Shown here piece after piece: positions 25,401 through 41,300 of a stretch of DNA of 64,000 bases (position 1 is its first letter; each line of letters begins with the position of its first letter). Position numbers and translations under genes: made by a program. A model generated the notes under the pieces. That model was not told the origin of the DNA and ran no database searches. It saw nothing but the letters and a program-made list of their open reading frames with translations. The DNA comes from Diplosphaera chodatii (lineage: Eukaryota; Chlorophyta; Trebouxiophyceae; Prasiolales; Stichococcaceae), in the NCBI GenBank assembly GCA_032358165.1, contig JAALGY010000037.1:955001-1019000 (forward strand), given 5' to 3'.

Positions 25401-27850
25401 CATCTTTGGGGGCCATGCACTCATGGTGCTGCTGGCCATCTGCCTATGGCCAGGCCGCAACCAGTCTGCCACCTGGTGGAAGGTAGCCTCGTGACTGTGC
25501 GACTGTGTTGCTGAAAGCTGTGCACACATGCAAGTGTGCTGTACAGACCATAATTACAAGGTCTTGACGGTTCATGCAGGTTGTGGCCCTGACGGATGTG
25601 TACATAGGGAGGGGCAAGTGGCGGCTGAAGCTGCGGCTGCCTGCTCTCAACGACGCCAAACTGCTGCTGGCGGCGCTCGTCTGGCCACCCTCGTGCTTTG
25701 TCAGCGACGCAACCGCCAACACTGGTGCGCTCTCCTGATCTTGCCAGTTGTTCACTATTCGTGGCTCAGTGCATGTTGTCACCCACCACGGCACCATGCC
25801 GGTGGCCCTGGTGGTTGGGCAGCAGCATTGCGTTGTCAGTGGCATGCTCAGGGCATTGCAGGCCCGTGCCCTTGGCCTGCGCGCGCCACTTGCTGGTCAT
25901 AGTGACACGCTCGGCCCGTCCCGACTGCCACGACTCCCCGCCGCCAGGCGTGTTCTGGTGGCGGGCGCGCATGGGCACCACGGGGCGGCGGCCGTGCTGG
26001 AGCACCACGCTGCGCTCCGCGCTGCTGCCCTTCCCGCTGTACACGTGCGTCGTGCTGGTGGAGATGGGCGCCATGTACGGCGGCATCTGGAGCGCCATGC
26101 CCGGCTGGGCGCTGCGCTACATGCAGGTGGGGCACCCCGCCAGTGTGCCATGCGCCCCCTGCAGGCGCTGGCGCAGCCTGCAAGCACATGGTCACAGGTG
26201 CCTCGCCGTGAGCGCACGAGCATGCGCATGGTGAGGACAGTAGTCTCGGCAGGTCTGGCTGCTTATGGCACTCAACACCGACGTCTGCAGGTGTCCCTGT
26301 TCCTGTCCATCTCGTGGCTGGGCATCGGCGTGCTGTGGCTGTCGATCGTGGCCATCGTGTCGGACCAGGCGAGGTCCGCTCCCGCCACTGGACACGCCGC
26401 CGCCGCTGGGGGCGACCTCACTGCTGCTCCGGTGCGTTTGACCACGGGCAGGCTGGAGGATGCTGGCTGACAGACACTCCACCGCGCAGTGCCAAGTGCA
26501 CTGCCCGCCGACCTCGCTGCCTGCTGCAGGCTGCACAGAGCAACACGTGCGTGTTGACAGCCGCCGGTGCACACCTTGCAGGTGGAGGCGGGGCCAGCAA
26601 AGCTGACGGGCAACGACAGCAGCAAACTGGCGTCTGTGAGCGAGCTGTCGCTGGACGTAGCCGCCGCGATGTCCCGCTCATCATCAAAGGCGGCGTCCCT
26701 TGGCAGGTGGGTACATATCTCTGTTCAGCGAGCTGCCTGTTCCTGCTCTTGCTGCCCGGGATGTCACACCCGGGGCAGCCGGGGCTTCCCACAGCCAGAG
26801 CGAGTGCCCATCAGCGAGGAACCGTGTCAAGGGCCTGCAATACATCTGGCATGCTGTGCCTGCAGCTCTGGCGGCTCGTCAGCGGCGCTGTCTCCAGCCG
26901 CAGCGTCTGAAGCTGCCGGCGATGGCCTCATCCGTGCCGTGCATTCCCTCAGGGACGTGACTGCGCTGCACAGCAGCATCGAGGTGGGTTTGCCATGCAT
27001 GCACACTCCTGAGCGACCTGCGCTCATCATGACTGCTGCTGCAGGTACGTGCTGGAGATGCTGCTCTCAAACCGAGCACTGCCATGCTGGAAGTGTGTTG
27101 CAGCAACCCGCCACACACGTGCGTGGTGACACTTTCAAGCGGACTGTTGCCAACTCGGCAGCTGTGACTGATGTGTCGTTGCGCAATGCAACAGGTGCAG
27201 CCGCTCACGCCCCCGATGCTGCAGCAAGCACAGCAGGATGCGCACCCGGTGGCAGTGTGGGACCGGCAGGAGAGGGAGCGGCAGCGGAAGCAGCAAGCAG
27301 AGGAGACTTCGAGGGCGATTGAGCGCGTGCGGCTGCAGCGACTGCGGATGGCAGAGATTATCGGCACCCGTCACACCCAACATGTGAGCCCGCTGTCAAG
27401 ATTTGCCTTTGCCCAACTTGGCCTAAGAACTTGCTTCAACAGTGCAGCACAACATGCACATTGTACATTGTAGTTGCCTTGCTTCACAGGCTATAATTCG
27501 ATGTGCAGGTTGGTGTGGCGTCCGATCCACTTGTGGCACAACCACCACCAGCAGCAGTAGCAGCAGGCCTCACGGCGGCAGCGGCCAGACAGCCTGATGC
27601 TCCTCAGCGGCGCAGCATCGAGATTACAGCAGATTGTCGTGCGGGGCCGCTGTTCGGGTGGCCCAGCGGTGGATTCAATACACTTCACACAGATATGAGC
27701 GGCAGGCAGGAGTCGCCACTTGACGACAGCTCGCTGGCCGCCGCCAGCGGAGGGGCCCTGCGGCAGCCGCAGGACTCGTCGCTGACGGCAGCCGCCGCTT
27801 CCAGAGCGATGCCGAGGGATAGAGGCATGCACGCCAAGCCTTTCAAGTAG
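22436..27850 (+). CDS. XK-related multi-pass membrane protein
   Basis: Polytopic membrane protein resembling the XK/XKR family, whose animal members include caspase-activated lipid scramblases. A cytosolic N-terminal part (SWWQSVRSSMSFVAGAFTG, then LLSPEDYSNIDAYIGAFE and LTAEQQEKLAQAIAANSARN) precedes the membrane part. Hydrophobic segments in order: KGFLWVGLIMDLI (23647), LWLNVGMILGGLALSSAM (23840), YLAPLTYGGVLVANYSKD (24278), WLGVVAAVLQLGSIYAAARA (24354), ADTIFLTLPVALLQTWIG (24648), LLLVGIAASLIGATLAFVSL (24940), IVTFFCYRITELGARIALLG (25188), AWIFAIFGGHALMVLLAICL (25388), LPLYTCVVLVEMGA-type segment (26027) and FLSISWLGIGVLWLSIVAIV (26300). The LQLGxxY segment and the following P-x-x-LLQ segment are the XKR-like signatures. 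The tail is charged and disordered, with a coiled coil ERERQRKQQAEETSRAIERV (27270), and ends at 27848-27850. The first exon is not found: the 22436 exon opens at an acceptor. Scramblase activity is only inference. Confidence 0.6.
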
Positions 27851-28733
27851 TACAGCGTACCATCTGCAGCGAGCAATGCTCCGCAACAGTCATCAAGGTG
27901 TTGGTAGGCGGCAGCTGCTTAGCATACGGTAGCATTAGCAGTGGGCAAGCAGCATCAGCAGATGGGAGCAGGGGCATCAGCATGAAGCGGGAACATCAGC
28001 CTAGGGGGTGGGTGGGTACTGCAGCTGGGGATCCAGCATTTTTGGGGTGGAGCCTGCCATTGCAAGGAGTGCCGCAGCTGCACATCTGAACAAGGAGAGG
28101 ATCATCACTGTGACACCGTCTGGAGCCCGACTGCAAAGCTGACAAGCAACTGTGGTCAGGTGGAGAGCTCGGCTCTGCTGGCGGCCGCTACTGGGCGGCG
28201 GCCTGATTTTGCTTGGTTATCAATTGTTTGCAGGCGTCACCTCGCGTCTTGACATGGAAAGCAAACAAGCCCACGGTTGAATTGCTGTCCGCGAAGCTGT
28301 GAAGCCTTGAATGGACGCGGTGTCTGACCTAGCTGACATTGATCATCATGGCAGACCAACACCACAGCCCACCCTGCAGTGCACGCAGTCTTGGACCAAG
28401 GGGAGTAAAAGTAAAACTTTTACTCCCCTTGTCTTGGACACGTTCGACGCGAGACAGACAGCCACTAGCTTCACGTATGTGTTGACCTGTTGCACTGTTC
28501 ATTCAAGCCGCCTGAGCTGGCTTCGACGAGCTTAACGCACTGCATACCGGCAGCAAACCCACAAACGCTTAGCGTGTTGGGGTTCACCCATCTTGCTGCA
28601 CCGAGCTTAAGCTGCGCGGCAAGTCTGACGGCCATCAAGTCTCCTGTCTTCAATCGTATTTGAGGCAGCATCGCGGGGTTGGTGTGCCGTTTTGAGGCCT
28701 CCAGGCTTAGCCTTGAGTCCAGCTGCGCCCAGC
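27851..28733. other. intergenic region with palindromic insertion
   Basis: Between two plus-strand genes. No exon is convincing. It contains the perfect palindrome with flanking direct repeat at 28389-28439. The right part should hold the promoter of the At5g03900-like gene. Confidence 0.5.
28389..28439. mobile_element. 35-bp palindrome with 8-bp direct repeat
   Basis: The arms CAAGGGGAGTAAAAGT (28397-28412) and ACTTTTACTCCCCTTG (28416-28431) are perfect reverse complements separated by AAA. The sequence TCTTGGAC stands immediately on both sides (28389-28396 and 28432-28439). An 8-bp target-site duplication and inverted ends starting CA-GGG are hallmarks of the hAT transposon superfamily, so this looks like a minimal foldback or MITE remnant. 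The repeat structure is seen directly; the hAT link is inferred. Confidence 0.7.
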
Positions 28734-33316
<4,583 letters not shown>

Positions 33317-33837
33317 CTGTGAGAAAACGGTGTTCACCGCTGCAGATGATTTGTTTTGACCATCCTCTTGCATACAGACATTGACAGTAGGCGGGCTCGA
33401 GTCATTGCCCAACATCTGATGTGCAGCACTCTGCCATGGTCGGACAACGGTGTGAAGGTCGATGCTTTACATGTTGGTCGATGCTTTACATGTTGGGCTA
33501 CTATCGTATACTGCAACCGACAACAAATAAGCTTACAATCAAACACCACCAGTGGCAAACAATGTCGCGTTATGATAAAATGGCATGGGATGTCTGATCT
33601 GGCTCCGGTGTCACTATGCCCAGCGCACAGGCTGGCAGATGGCGGCATTGCTCGTCGTGGCCACACGAGGAAAACTTTCCTGCCCAGTGGGGCACCCCTC
33701 GTGGCTACGCTCCTTCACGACTACTAGTTGCTGCAGCTGTGCACCGCGATGCACTGCTGACGGACCTGGCTGCTGTCAGCAGCAAGTGCGCTGAGGACAC
33801 TGAGGAACCGTATCCTGCCGCTGGAGTCTGCCAGATC
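33317..33837. other. convergent intergenic spacer
   Basis: Between the stops of the At5g03900-like gene (+) and the membrane-protein gene (-). AT-richer than its surroundings and without a convincing exon. Contains a 19-bp tandem duplication at 33457-33494. Confidence 0.5.
33457..33494 (+). repeat. 19-bp tandem duplication
   Basis: GGTCGATGCTTTACATGTT occurs twice, at 33457-33475 and 33476-33494, with no mismatch, in a 3' intergenic region. Confidence 0.9.
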
Positions 33838-36800
33838 TAGATGTAGCTTGACGGCTGGCGTCCGATGATGAAGGGCCGCTCCCGCAACTTTGAGTGCCCC
33901 ATGCGGTCGCTGCCATGAACACCCACCACCGAGCGGTACCTGCGGCCATGTCACACGCGTACTTGGGGCACAGACTCAGAACGTTGTCAGGTGCGCCCCA
34001 CAGTGTTGATAGCGCCCTTCATCTTGTACATCACCTGCGGTACAAGCTAGCCGGCGGTGCCTCTGGACCAATCCCATCCACAGCAGGAACAAACACGTGG
34101 GACATGCAGCTCACCAGCATACGGAGCCGATCCAGGCCACCACGATGCCGATTGCAAAGCCAACGGCTGCCCACATACCATACCACCGCTTCTGTTCATC
34201 TGCAGCAAGGCAAGCCACCAAGTGTCAGCCATTCTGCTGCACGTCCACCGAAGGATGCCATGCATCAACATGAAGTGTTGGGCCAGCAGCTAGATGAGTA
34301 TGTGGCAAACCAATGCTGTAGGTATGTCGGCAGGGCTCGTACCAGTGAACTTGTCATTGGCGGGGCACTTGGTGTTCACTGTGTTGGCCTTGACCGCCGC
34401 CGGCGACAGCTTGGTGATGGAGACACCCTCCCCGGCATCATTGAAGGTGATCACATTGTCCACCTCTGCCTGTGTAGCCGCCTGCAAGACCAAGCAAGTG
34501 CTTGGCGAAACTGCCATCAGGCCTCGTATCCCAGCGGCCAGCGAACACCTCCGCCGAGGGATTGACCGGGTGCAATGTCAGGTGCTGCTCCAGAAGTACT
34601 ATTGCTGCACGAAGTTCGAGATCGCAGGTGCACCTTCTTGCCCTCGCAGCCACAGTTCTTGCCGCGTGGCGCGATGGCGCACACATCAAATTCGCCGGCC
34701 TTGGCGATGTACGGCCGGTAGTTGATATAAGAGTACAGGTGGTTGACCGGCTCGCCGTTCATTGTGCCCACCACCGAGATCTGCTTGAGCATCCTGCGTA
34801 CGGCAACGAGCAAGCTTCAGACGCAAATGACCTCCCCTGCACTCACCAAGTCGATGCATGCGCAGGATCAGTGAATCCAACATGTTGCCATAGTGGCTAT
34901 CCACCATGGTAACCCACGCGTTTATACAAAGCACAGGCCCCTGCCACAGCCTGGCAGCCGCCGCGCCCACCTGTGGTAGTGCTCGCGGGCGACCAGCCAC
35001 TCGTTGACGGGGAAGAAGAAGGACACGTCGAAGGAGGAGTTGGACCCCTTGTTCTCGATCTTGCGGAACCAGGCCTCGCTGGGGATGCCGCGCACCGCGA
35101 CATGCCCCGGGTCAAAAGTGGGCAGGTCCTCTGGCCCGTCACCGTGGCCCTGCAGCAGAAACCAAATCCGTTGCTGCAGGGTGACTTCTGGTTCCTGAGT
35201 ACATCCCCTATGCATCTAGGGCAACTGTTGTTGTGTGCACGGCAAGATGACAAAGTCCTCGGTTGACAGGCATTCTCTGTTGTATGCACAAATGCAAGGT
35301 ACTTCTCATAAGCTTGACTGGCGCACCTCAAACATGAGGAAGTTCTTGGTGCTGTAGACCTGACTGGCAGTGTCATCGACGAAGTTGGTCATTGACGGGA
35401 TGAAGTCCCGCTCCTGCATCGAGAATAAGAACAGCGTCATGTGTTGTCCTGCTGATTCTGAAGTGGCGGAACTGGGCGCCCAAAGAGGGAACACCGTTCT
35501 AATACAGAGTGCATCTGCACCTGGCACACGCCCTGCGGGTACGTGGTGTTCGCGGGGTAGATGATGGTCGTCTTCTTGGCGCTGTAGTCTTGCACCATGA
35601 TGATCTCCGAGTCGTAGGAGTGCAGGTCCACCCGCACCATGTTCTGCAGCAGCAGCCCGCCGAGCGAGGGTCAAGCCAGAATGGCAGTGTTCACGCTTGC
35701 GCAGCGCGGCCCCATTCTTCGGGGGCCAGCCCCCGCGGCTGATGCAGACCACAGCAATGTGCCTCACATGAGCCTCGGAGTAGGTCTCCCTCTGCACGTA
35801 GGTGTAGCCCTGGTTGATGATGTTGGCCTCTACGGTGGCGCGCCACTCCGTGGGGAAGTCAGGGAAGGGTGGGATCATGTCACAGCACGCCACCTGCAGC
35901 AACGACACCCGCATCATCATGAGCCTTCAAGGTGAACCCTTGCAAGCATTACGCAGATGCTGCCGCATCGCGATCGAATTGCACTGACAGTATGCACAAT
36001 CATGCTGCACATGTGATGCAAGAGTCTGGTCAACATCTGATGTGGCATGATCTCCCACCATCTCCTCGCCATCATACACCACGAAAGCCTCCGTCTTGTC
36101 ATAATCGATCAGGTACTTCTGGGTTGTGGTTGACGTCTGCAATGGACAGCAGCACAGCTCACATGGAGGGTGCAAGGTATGTGCTCCGTAATGGTCAAGT
36201 GAGGCAGCACTCATCTAGGACGATGCAGAGCAGCCATGCGCACCCCCATGTGGGTGTCAGGGTCGATGTTGAGCACCGCCTCCACGTCAGAATTGGCATT
36301 GCCCTCCTGGCGCAGGTACACCGTGTCCTTGTCCAGCGGGCTGAAGCAGGACTGCACGCAGAAATGACATTATTTCATCATGCCAAACACCAGTCCATCT
36401 ATGCAGTGCCGTTTCTGCATCGTGAAAAATTACAACCTCCTTCAATGCTCAGATGCTTGTTGGCACATGTGGCCACAAACTGCACTCAGCATGCTGGCAC
36501 TGTCGCCTCTGCTATTGGCCAGTACGCCCTGCTGACATACCCCGGTGTGCAGACGGGCTGTGAGCTGCGCGGGCAGCTTGCCGCCGTGCGGGCTGATTTC
36601 CACCGTATAGTTGATGCGAGTGTTCCCAGGCGCCCTGCAGAACACAACGAAATCGTTGATTACGTTTTGCCTGGCTACTCCAAGACTTATAACAAAAGAC
36701 TCTTATGCTGCTCTGCAGCTGCATGATGGTGACCGGCTGTCAGGCAGCCGAGCGCACCAGCTGGTGGGGTCCTTCTCCCGCCAGTTGTTGGCGAAGGACA

Positions 36801-37795
36801 CCTGCTGCGTCATCTCGATGGTGGCCGTCAGGTCCACTACATCGAAGCCCTTGCCCTTGTACAGCTCTGAAATGGTCGCGTCTCGCTTCATGTGCGCCGG
36901 ACAGGATGTCACCTGCATGCATCAGCAGAGCCATGTGATGCAGCGGCGACACAGATGCTGCACGATCATGTATTGCCGTTCATTTGTAGTGTCCCTGCAC
37001 AGTCTACCCTGGTGCCCCAGGCCTGATGCAAATCCCCATGCCTGGCTGCCGCTGCTAACATGGGTCTGCTGTGGCATGGTGGCGCAATCAACTTGAGGAC
37101 CTGCTTATCGCAGGTATTAAAGTTGCATAGAGCAAGTTCATGTGACTCGAAGGGTGAGCACATGTCAACACCATGAAGCATGCCGCACACAAAGGCCGCA
37201 CTCAGACACATGCATGACCCCCACTCAGTCGTCAGCAACCGTCATGAACGGTACTGCGTAGCACACCAGTGCTGTGCACCATGTTTGATATATCGTGACA
37301 CGCTGCTGCAGGGAATCACCCCGCCGCGCCAACCGTGCTGACCCCAACAGCGACAACGTGCTGATCCAGCGTGCAGTCAGGAGCGTCACTCACAACCGGT
37401 GCCCAGCCTCGGCCAGGCAGCAAACAAGTACAACTGATCACAGCTGCGCAGGCCAGACGTCTGAACGCAGAGCGAACGTTTCCGTCGGCCAGAATCGCCG
37501 GGGTGCCAGTACAGAAGCGCATTGGCGCTAGTGGTGCGCAGGTTAGCCTCCCTGGTGCTCATCGACCCCTCAAGCAGCATAGCTGCACCCGACGTGTGTT
37601 TTGCATAGGCTGGGGGTGGCTGCGCCCCCGAGATCGCACCAGCGAGTACAGCGGCTGGTCGGCCGGGTCCGCATCCGCCGGGTCCCCTGCACCGTCTGCC
37701 AAAAGCTGCCGGTACGGGTACCCAGCTGCGCCTGAAACGAGCAGTAGAGCTGCCAGGCAGAACACCAGCTGCCCTGCGCGGCGCTGGCCGCGCAT
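33838..37795 (-). CDS. type I membrane protein, unknown family
   Basis: Secretory-pathway protein with one C-terminal membrane anchor. The ATG at 37795 gives a textbook signal peptide, RRAGQLVFCLAALLLVSGAA. Exons on the minus strand then encode SELYKGKGFDVVDLTATIEM (36865), NTRINYTVEISPHGGKLPAQ (36625), DKDTVYLRQEGNANSDVEAV (36320), YLIDYDKTEAFVVYDGEEMV (36110), PPFPDFPTEWRATVEANIIN (35870), MVRVDLHSYDSEIIMVQDYS (35640), RDFIPSMTNFVDDTASQVYS (35410), IPSEAWFRKIENKGSNSSFD (35080), ISVVGTMNGEPVNHLYSYIN (34780) and GEGVSITKLSPAAVKANTVN (34430). The anchor is MWAAVGFAIGIVVAWIGSV (34165) and the tail RERPFIIGRQPSSYI ends at 33840-33838. The repeated beta-strand-rich pattern (DFPTEWRAxVEANI...YSEA...VRVDL) recalls LolA-like or ependymin-related lipid-binding folds, but I cannot confirm this. 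Two or more tandem domains are likely. Confidence 0.55.
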
Positions 37796-38329
37796 GGCTG
37801 CCCGTTCCCGATTATGCAACACAAGCAGCAGGCGCAGATGTTGACAGCGCCCGCTACGTGTGCTGCCTGCTGCCGCTATGGTTCACAGAGCCCTCTTCAC
37901 TCAAAACACAATAGCTGAGTAAGTGCCGGAAGCTTTGTCGGCCGCAGGTGAGCGTGCTGAGCTGCTGACGCAAGGCAATGGCACGTGGCAGGCAAGGGGT
38001 ATAAAGAGGGTTTAAACCCTGTTTATACGCCTTGGGGGCTTGGGGCTGCCTAGCTCTACTCATACTAGTGAACGCATCTTACTTGATTAGCATGTGTGCA
38101 GCATCCAGCATTCGCACTGCAGAACTGCGGTTCGCGCAGGCAGACCCATGACCGTATGTATGATTATAGCTTGTAGTTTGCTTGCAGCGTGGTGTTGGCA
38201 GACCTGAGCTTCCCTTTGCATTCGCATTCAGACGCGAAGTCAACGTCTCCTGGCTCATACGTGTCGCGAACGACCAAACCGCACAGTGGTACAGCGCTGC
38301 TGATAGCATTGCAACATCAGTCTGCTGCC
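37796..38329. promoter_or_regulatory. divergent promoter region
   Basis: Spacer between the signal-peptide gene (-) and EGY1 (+). It contains the 42-bp near-palindrome at 37993-38034, which places TATAAA on both strands, about 200 bp from the left ATG and about 300 bp from the right ATG. An alternative EGY1 reading frame opens upstream of 38330 but starts only with a non-ATG codon. Confidence 0.5.
37993..38034. repeat. 42-bp near-perfect palindrome with two TATA boxes
   Basis: Left half CAAGGGGTATAAAGAGGGTT and onward, right half its reverse complement with 19 of 21 positions paired (mismatches at positions 6 and 14 of the arm). Both strands show TATAAA. The ends CAAGG...CCTTG match the ends of the palindrome at 28397-28431. 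The flanking 8-mers (GTGGCAGG and GGGGCTTG) agree at only 5 of 8 positions, so a target-site duplication is not evident. Confidence 0.8.
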
Positions 38330-41300
38330 ATGCATGCACGACCGGCGGTAGGCAGCTCATATGCACCTAGCAGTTGCATCCTGCAGCCGGCAGCGGTGGC
38401 GCAGTGCAGGCGCATCACCGGGCTGGCAGCAGCCGCAGAATGCGCAGGCGCACACAGGCACTCGCCATGCACGCAGCATCTCCAACAGCTCCGGCGAATG
38501 CCGTTCTGCAGCCGGTCGGCCGTGCCAGCAGCCATGCATGCACGGCACCTGCGGCTGCGGTGTGCAGCCAGCGGCGATGATAGCGGCAGCGAGACGCCCG
38601 TGCGGGACCGTATCAAGACCACGCTGAGTGGCCTCGACGCGCTGCTTGGTATCGACCCAGAAGAGGAGGAAAGGAAAAAGGTGGACAGCTGCGGCGTTCA
38701 TCATGCCAGACTGCCTCCCCACGTCGCCATCCTCTTGCCGCATCTCGGCTACCTGAAGACAGCACTGCGAGCCGCTCACTGTATGCACTGCGCTGACCGA
38801 CAGTCGCTGTTACATCTTTGTGTTGCAGCGGAAAGATGAGGAGGAGGAACGCGTCAAGTCGGCTGCAAAGCGTGCACAGGACGAAGCGGCGCGTTCCACA
38901 TCATCCGTGGACATCACGGTCAATGACGACGTGATGGAGACCATCCGCAAGGCGGAGGAGGCGCGGGAGAAGGAGCGTGCGAGGCGCGATGGCAAGGCGG
39001 ACGGCAGCGATGAGAAACCAAAGTTCAACTCCGAGATCGTGAGCCCAATGCCCTCCGGCACTGGTCCGCAGTGTGGTGCCCATTGGCATGCAGTATGTAT
39101 TGCTATTGCACTCTAGGGCACGACGCAACAGGTGTTCAACAATCGGTAAGTGCATTTCTGCAGGCGAAGATTGTGGAGATGGGCAAGCGGTTGGCCGAGA
39201 AGCAGGATAAGGAGAAGAAGGACGGCGGCGGAGACAGCACCACCGATGGTGAGTTCATGTGCACTGGCCAGGAGATCATGCCGCATACTCCTTTGTCATC
39301 AGCACTGTGCCGCCGCCACGGGAACCACTATCATGTCCTCCTGAAAACCATCTGTGGGCATAGCCTTTCAGCTACCCGGGGTTGATTACTGCGACGTTGT
39401 TGTTCAGGTTCGCAAAATAAGCTTCCTCACACCGTTGCTTTTGCAATCTGCAGAGCAGAAGCAGCTGTGGAACGAGTTGGAGGGCATGTTGCGGCCAGCC
39501 GAGTTGGACCGCAAGGACATCGACATCATCCGCAAGGATGTCTTCTCCAACAGCACCTTCTATGTTACCAGCGTCACACAGGTCAGCGATGCTAGGCATG
39601 CGACACCTCCTCTGTACCTGCTGTGTGCTGCAGCGTTATGTAGAGCTGAGCGCCTTGCCCATGCACATCCGAGGCGACCTGCCCAACCGTGTATCTGATG
39701 CTCTGCCCAACAGCAATGGCAGGCTCCCTTGCAGATCTCAGACATGGCGCCGCCGAATGCGCCTGCGGTGCTGAATGGCAATGCGGCGGGCGTATTTGTG
39801 CGTGGCACGCTGCGCATGCCACGAGAACAGCTGTTCGACGTTGTCAATGCAAATTTGAAGCAAAGTTTTGGTGGGTACCCGTGCCAACACAGCACGGACA
39901 GGCACACCACTTGCATGTGTCATCGCAGCTTGCTGTCGCATGTTGCCACAATGCTGCGGGACGGTTGGGTGACGCCTGGAGTTTTATCTCTATCTGCAGG
40001 CGACAAGTATGAGCTGTTCATGACGACAGATCAGTCAGAGGAGGGTGAGGACCCTCGCGGTGGCCCTCGTGTCGCCTTTCAGGTAACCCAGGGGCCTTGG
40101 GAGCTGATGAGTGCAAGCACCCCAAAGAATTGAGGCGAATCTGTCACTGTTGCAATCGCGCTGCTGGTCTGTGCGAGGGCAAACACGAGGAGCAGCAGGT
40201 GTTGGGTAAGCCCCAACACTGGCACACCCACGTCAGGTGTCATGTGCCATGGCTGCAGATCATTGCGGGGGAGGCGTGCCGTCCGAAGATGGCCAACACA
40301 TGGCAGACCGGCTTTGCGGTGGTGCTGGCGCTGTTCACCGCCGGCTCCTGCCTGCAGCTGGGCCTCTCCTCCAACATCTCCCTGCTCCCAGCGGTGCGCT
40401 CGATGCGCCTTGCCTAATAGTTTTGAGCCGGCACATCATCACACCCTGGTCCGTGGACAACAAAGCGACTCGAAACCGGCATGCTGGAGCTGCCTGCCAT
40501 GATGGTAGCTTTTGGATCAGGTCCATGTTGCAAGGTGCTGCAACTTACCAGCGTCATATGCTGGCTTTTACAGGAGACGCTGAAGTGGCTCAGCAACCCT
40601 GCCAGCCAGATCGACCCCAATGTGCCGCCGCCGGGCCTGGAGAACTGGGACCCCATCCCCTATCTGTCGGCGTCCCTGCCGATCAGCATCTCGGTGTTCC
40701 TGACACAAACAGCCCACGAGATCGGGCACAGAGTCATGGCAGCCGTCAGAAAGGTGCGGTGCTTGCTCTGGCACTGTCTGCCTGCAGGTCTGCTGCTCGT
40801 GTCCATTCATGTATGCTTGGTGTTGCCCAGTCGCAACCTTGTGGTCGTCCGCTGTGCTTCAGCTTGGTGCGGTGTCCACCTCGGGTTCGACCTGGCAGTG
40901 TGACGCGGCGTCAGGGCCCACTGTGTTGGGGATGCGCAGGTCAAGATGGGGCCGTCGTTCCTGATACCCAACGGCGTCGTCGGCTGCTTCGGCTCCGTCA
41001 CGCCCTTCCGCAGCATGGTGCCCAAGCGCACGGACCTGTTCGACGTGTCCGTCGCCGGCCCCGCGGCGGGCGCAGCTGTGGCAGCGGCCCTGTTCATCGC
41101 GGGCCTTGTCTTCTCCGCTGGCGGCCAGGTGCACGCTTGTTGTCCCCACATCTGCTGGCACCATGATCTCCTACTGCTGCAGTGACACACAGTGCGGTTT
41201 TGGCAGCCCTGACAAACACGTTGGGAGAGCGAGGTGCACCGGGTCATACCTGTGCTCCGCCAATGTACTCAACGGCAGTATATGTCCATCGCAGGAGGGC

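Noticed and set aside
34294..36726. Long plus-strand frames over the type I membrane-protein gene
   Set aside because: They are antisense to exons with conserved-looking protein and proper splice borders on the minus strand.
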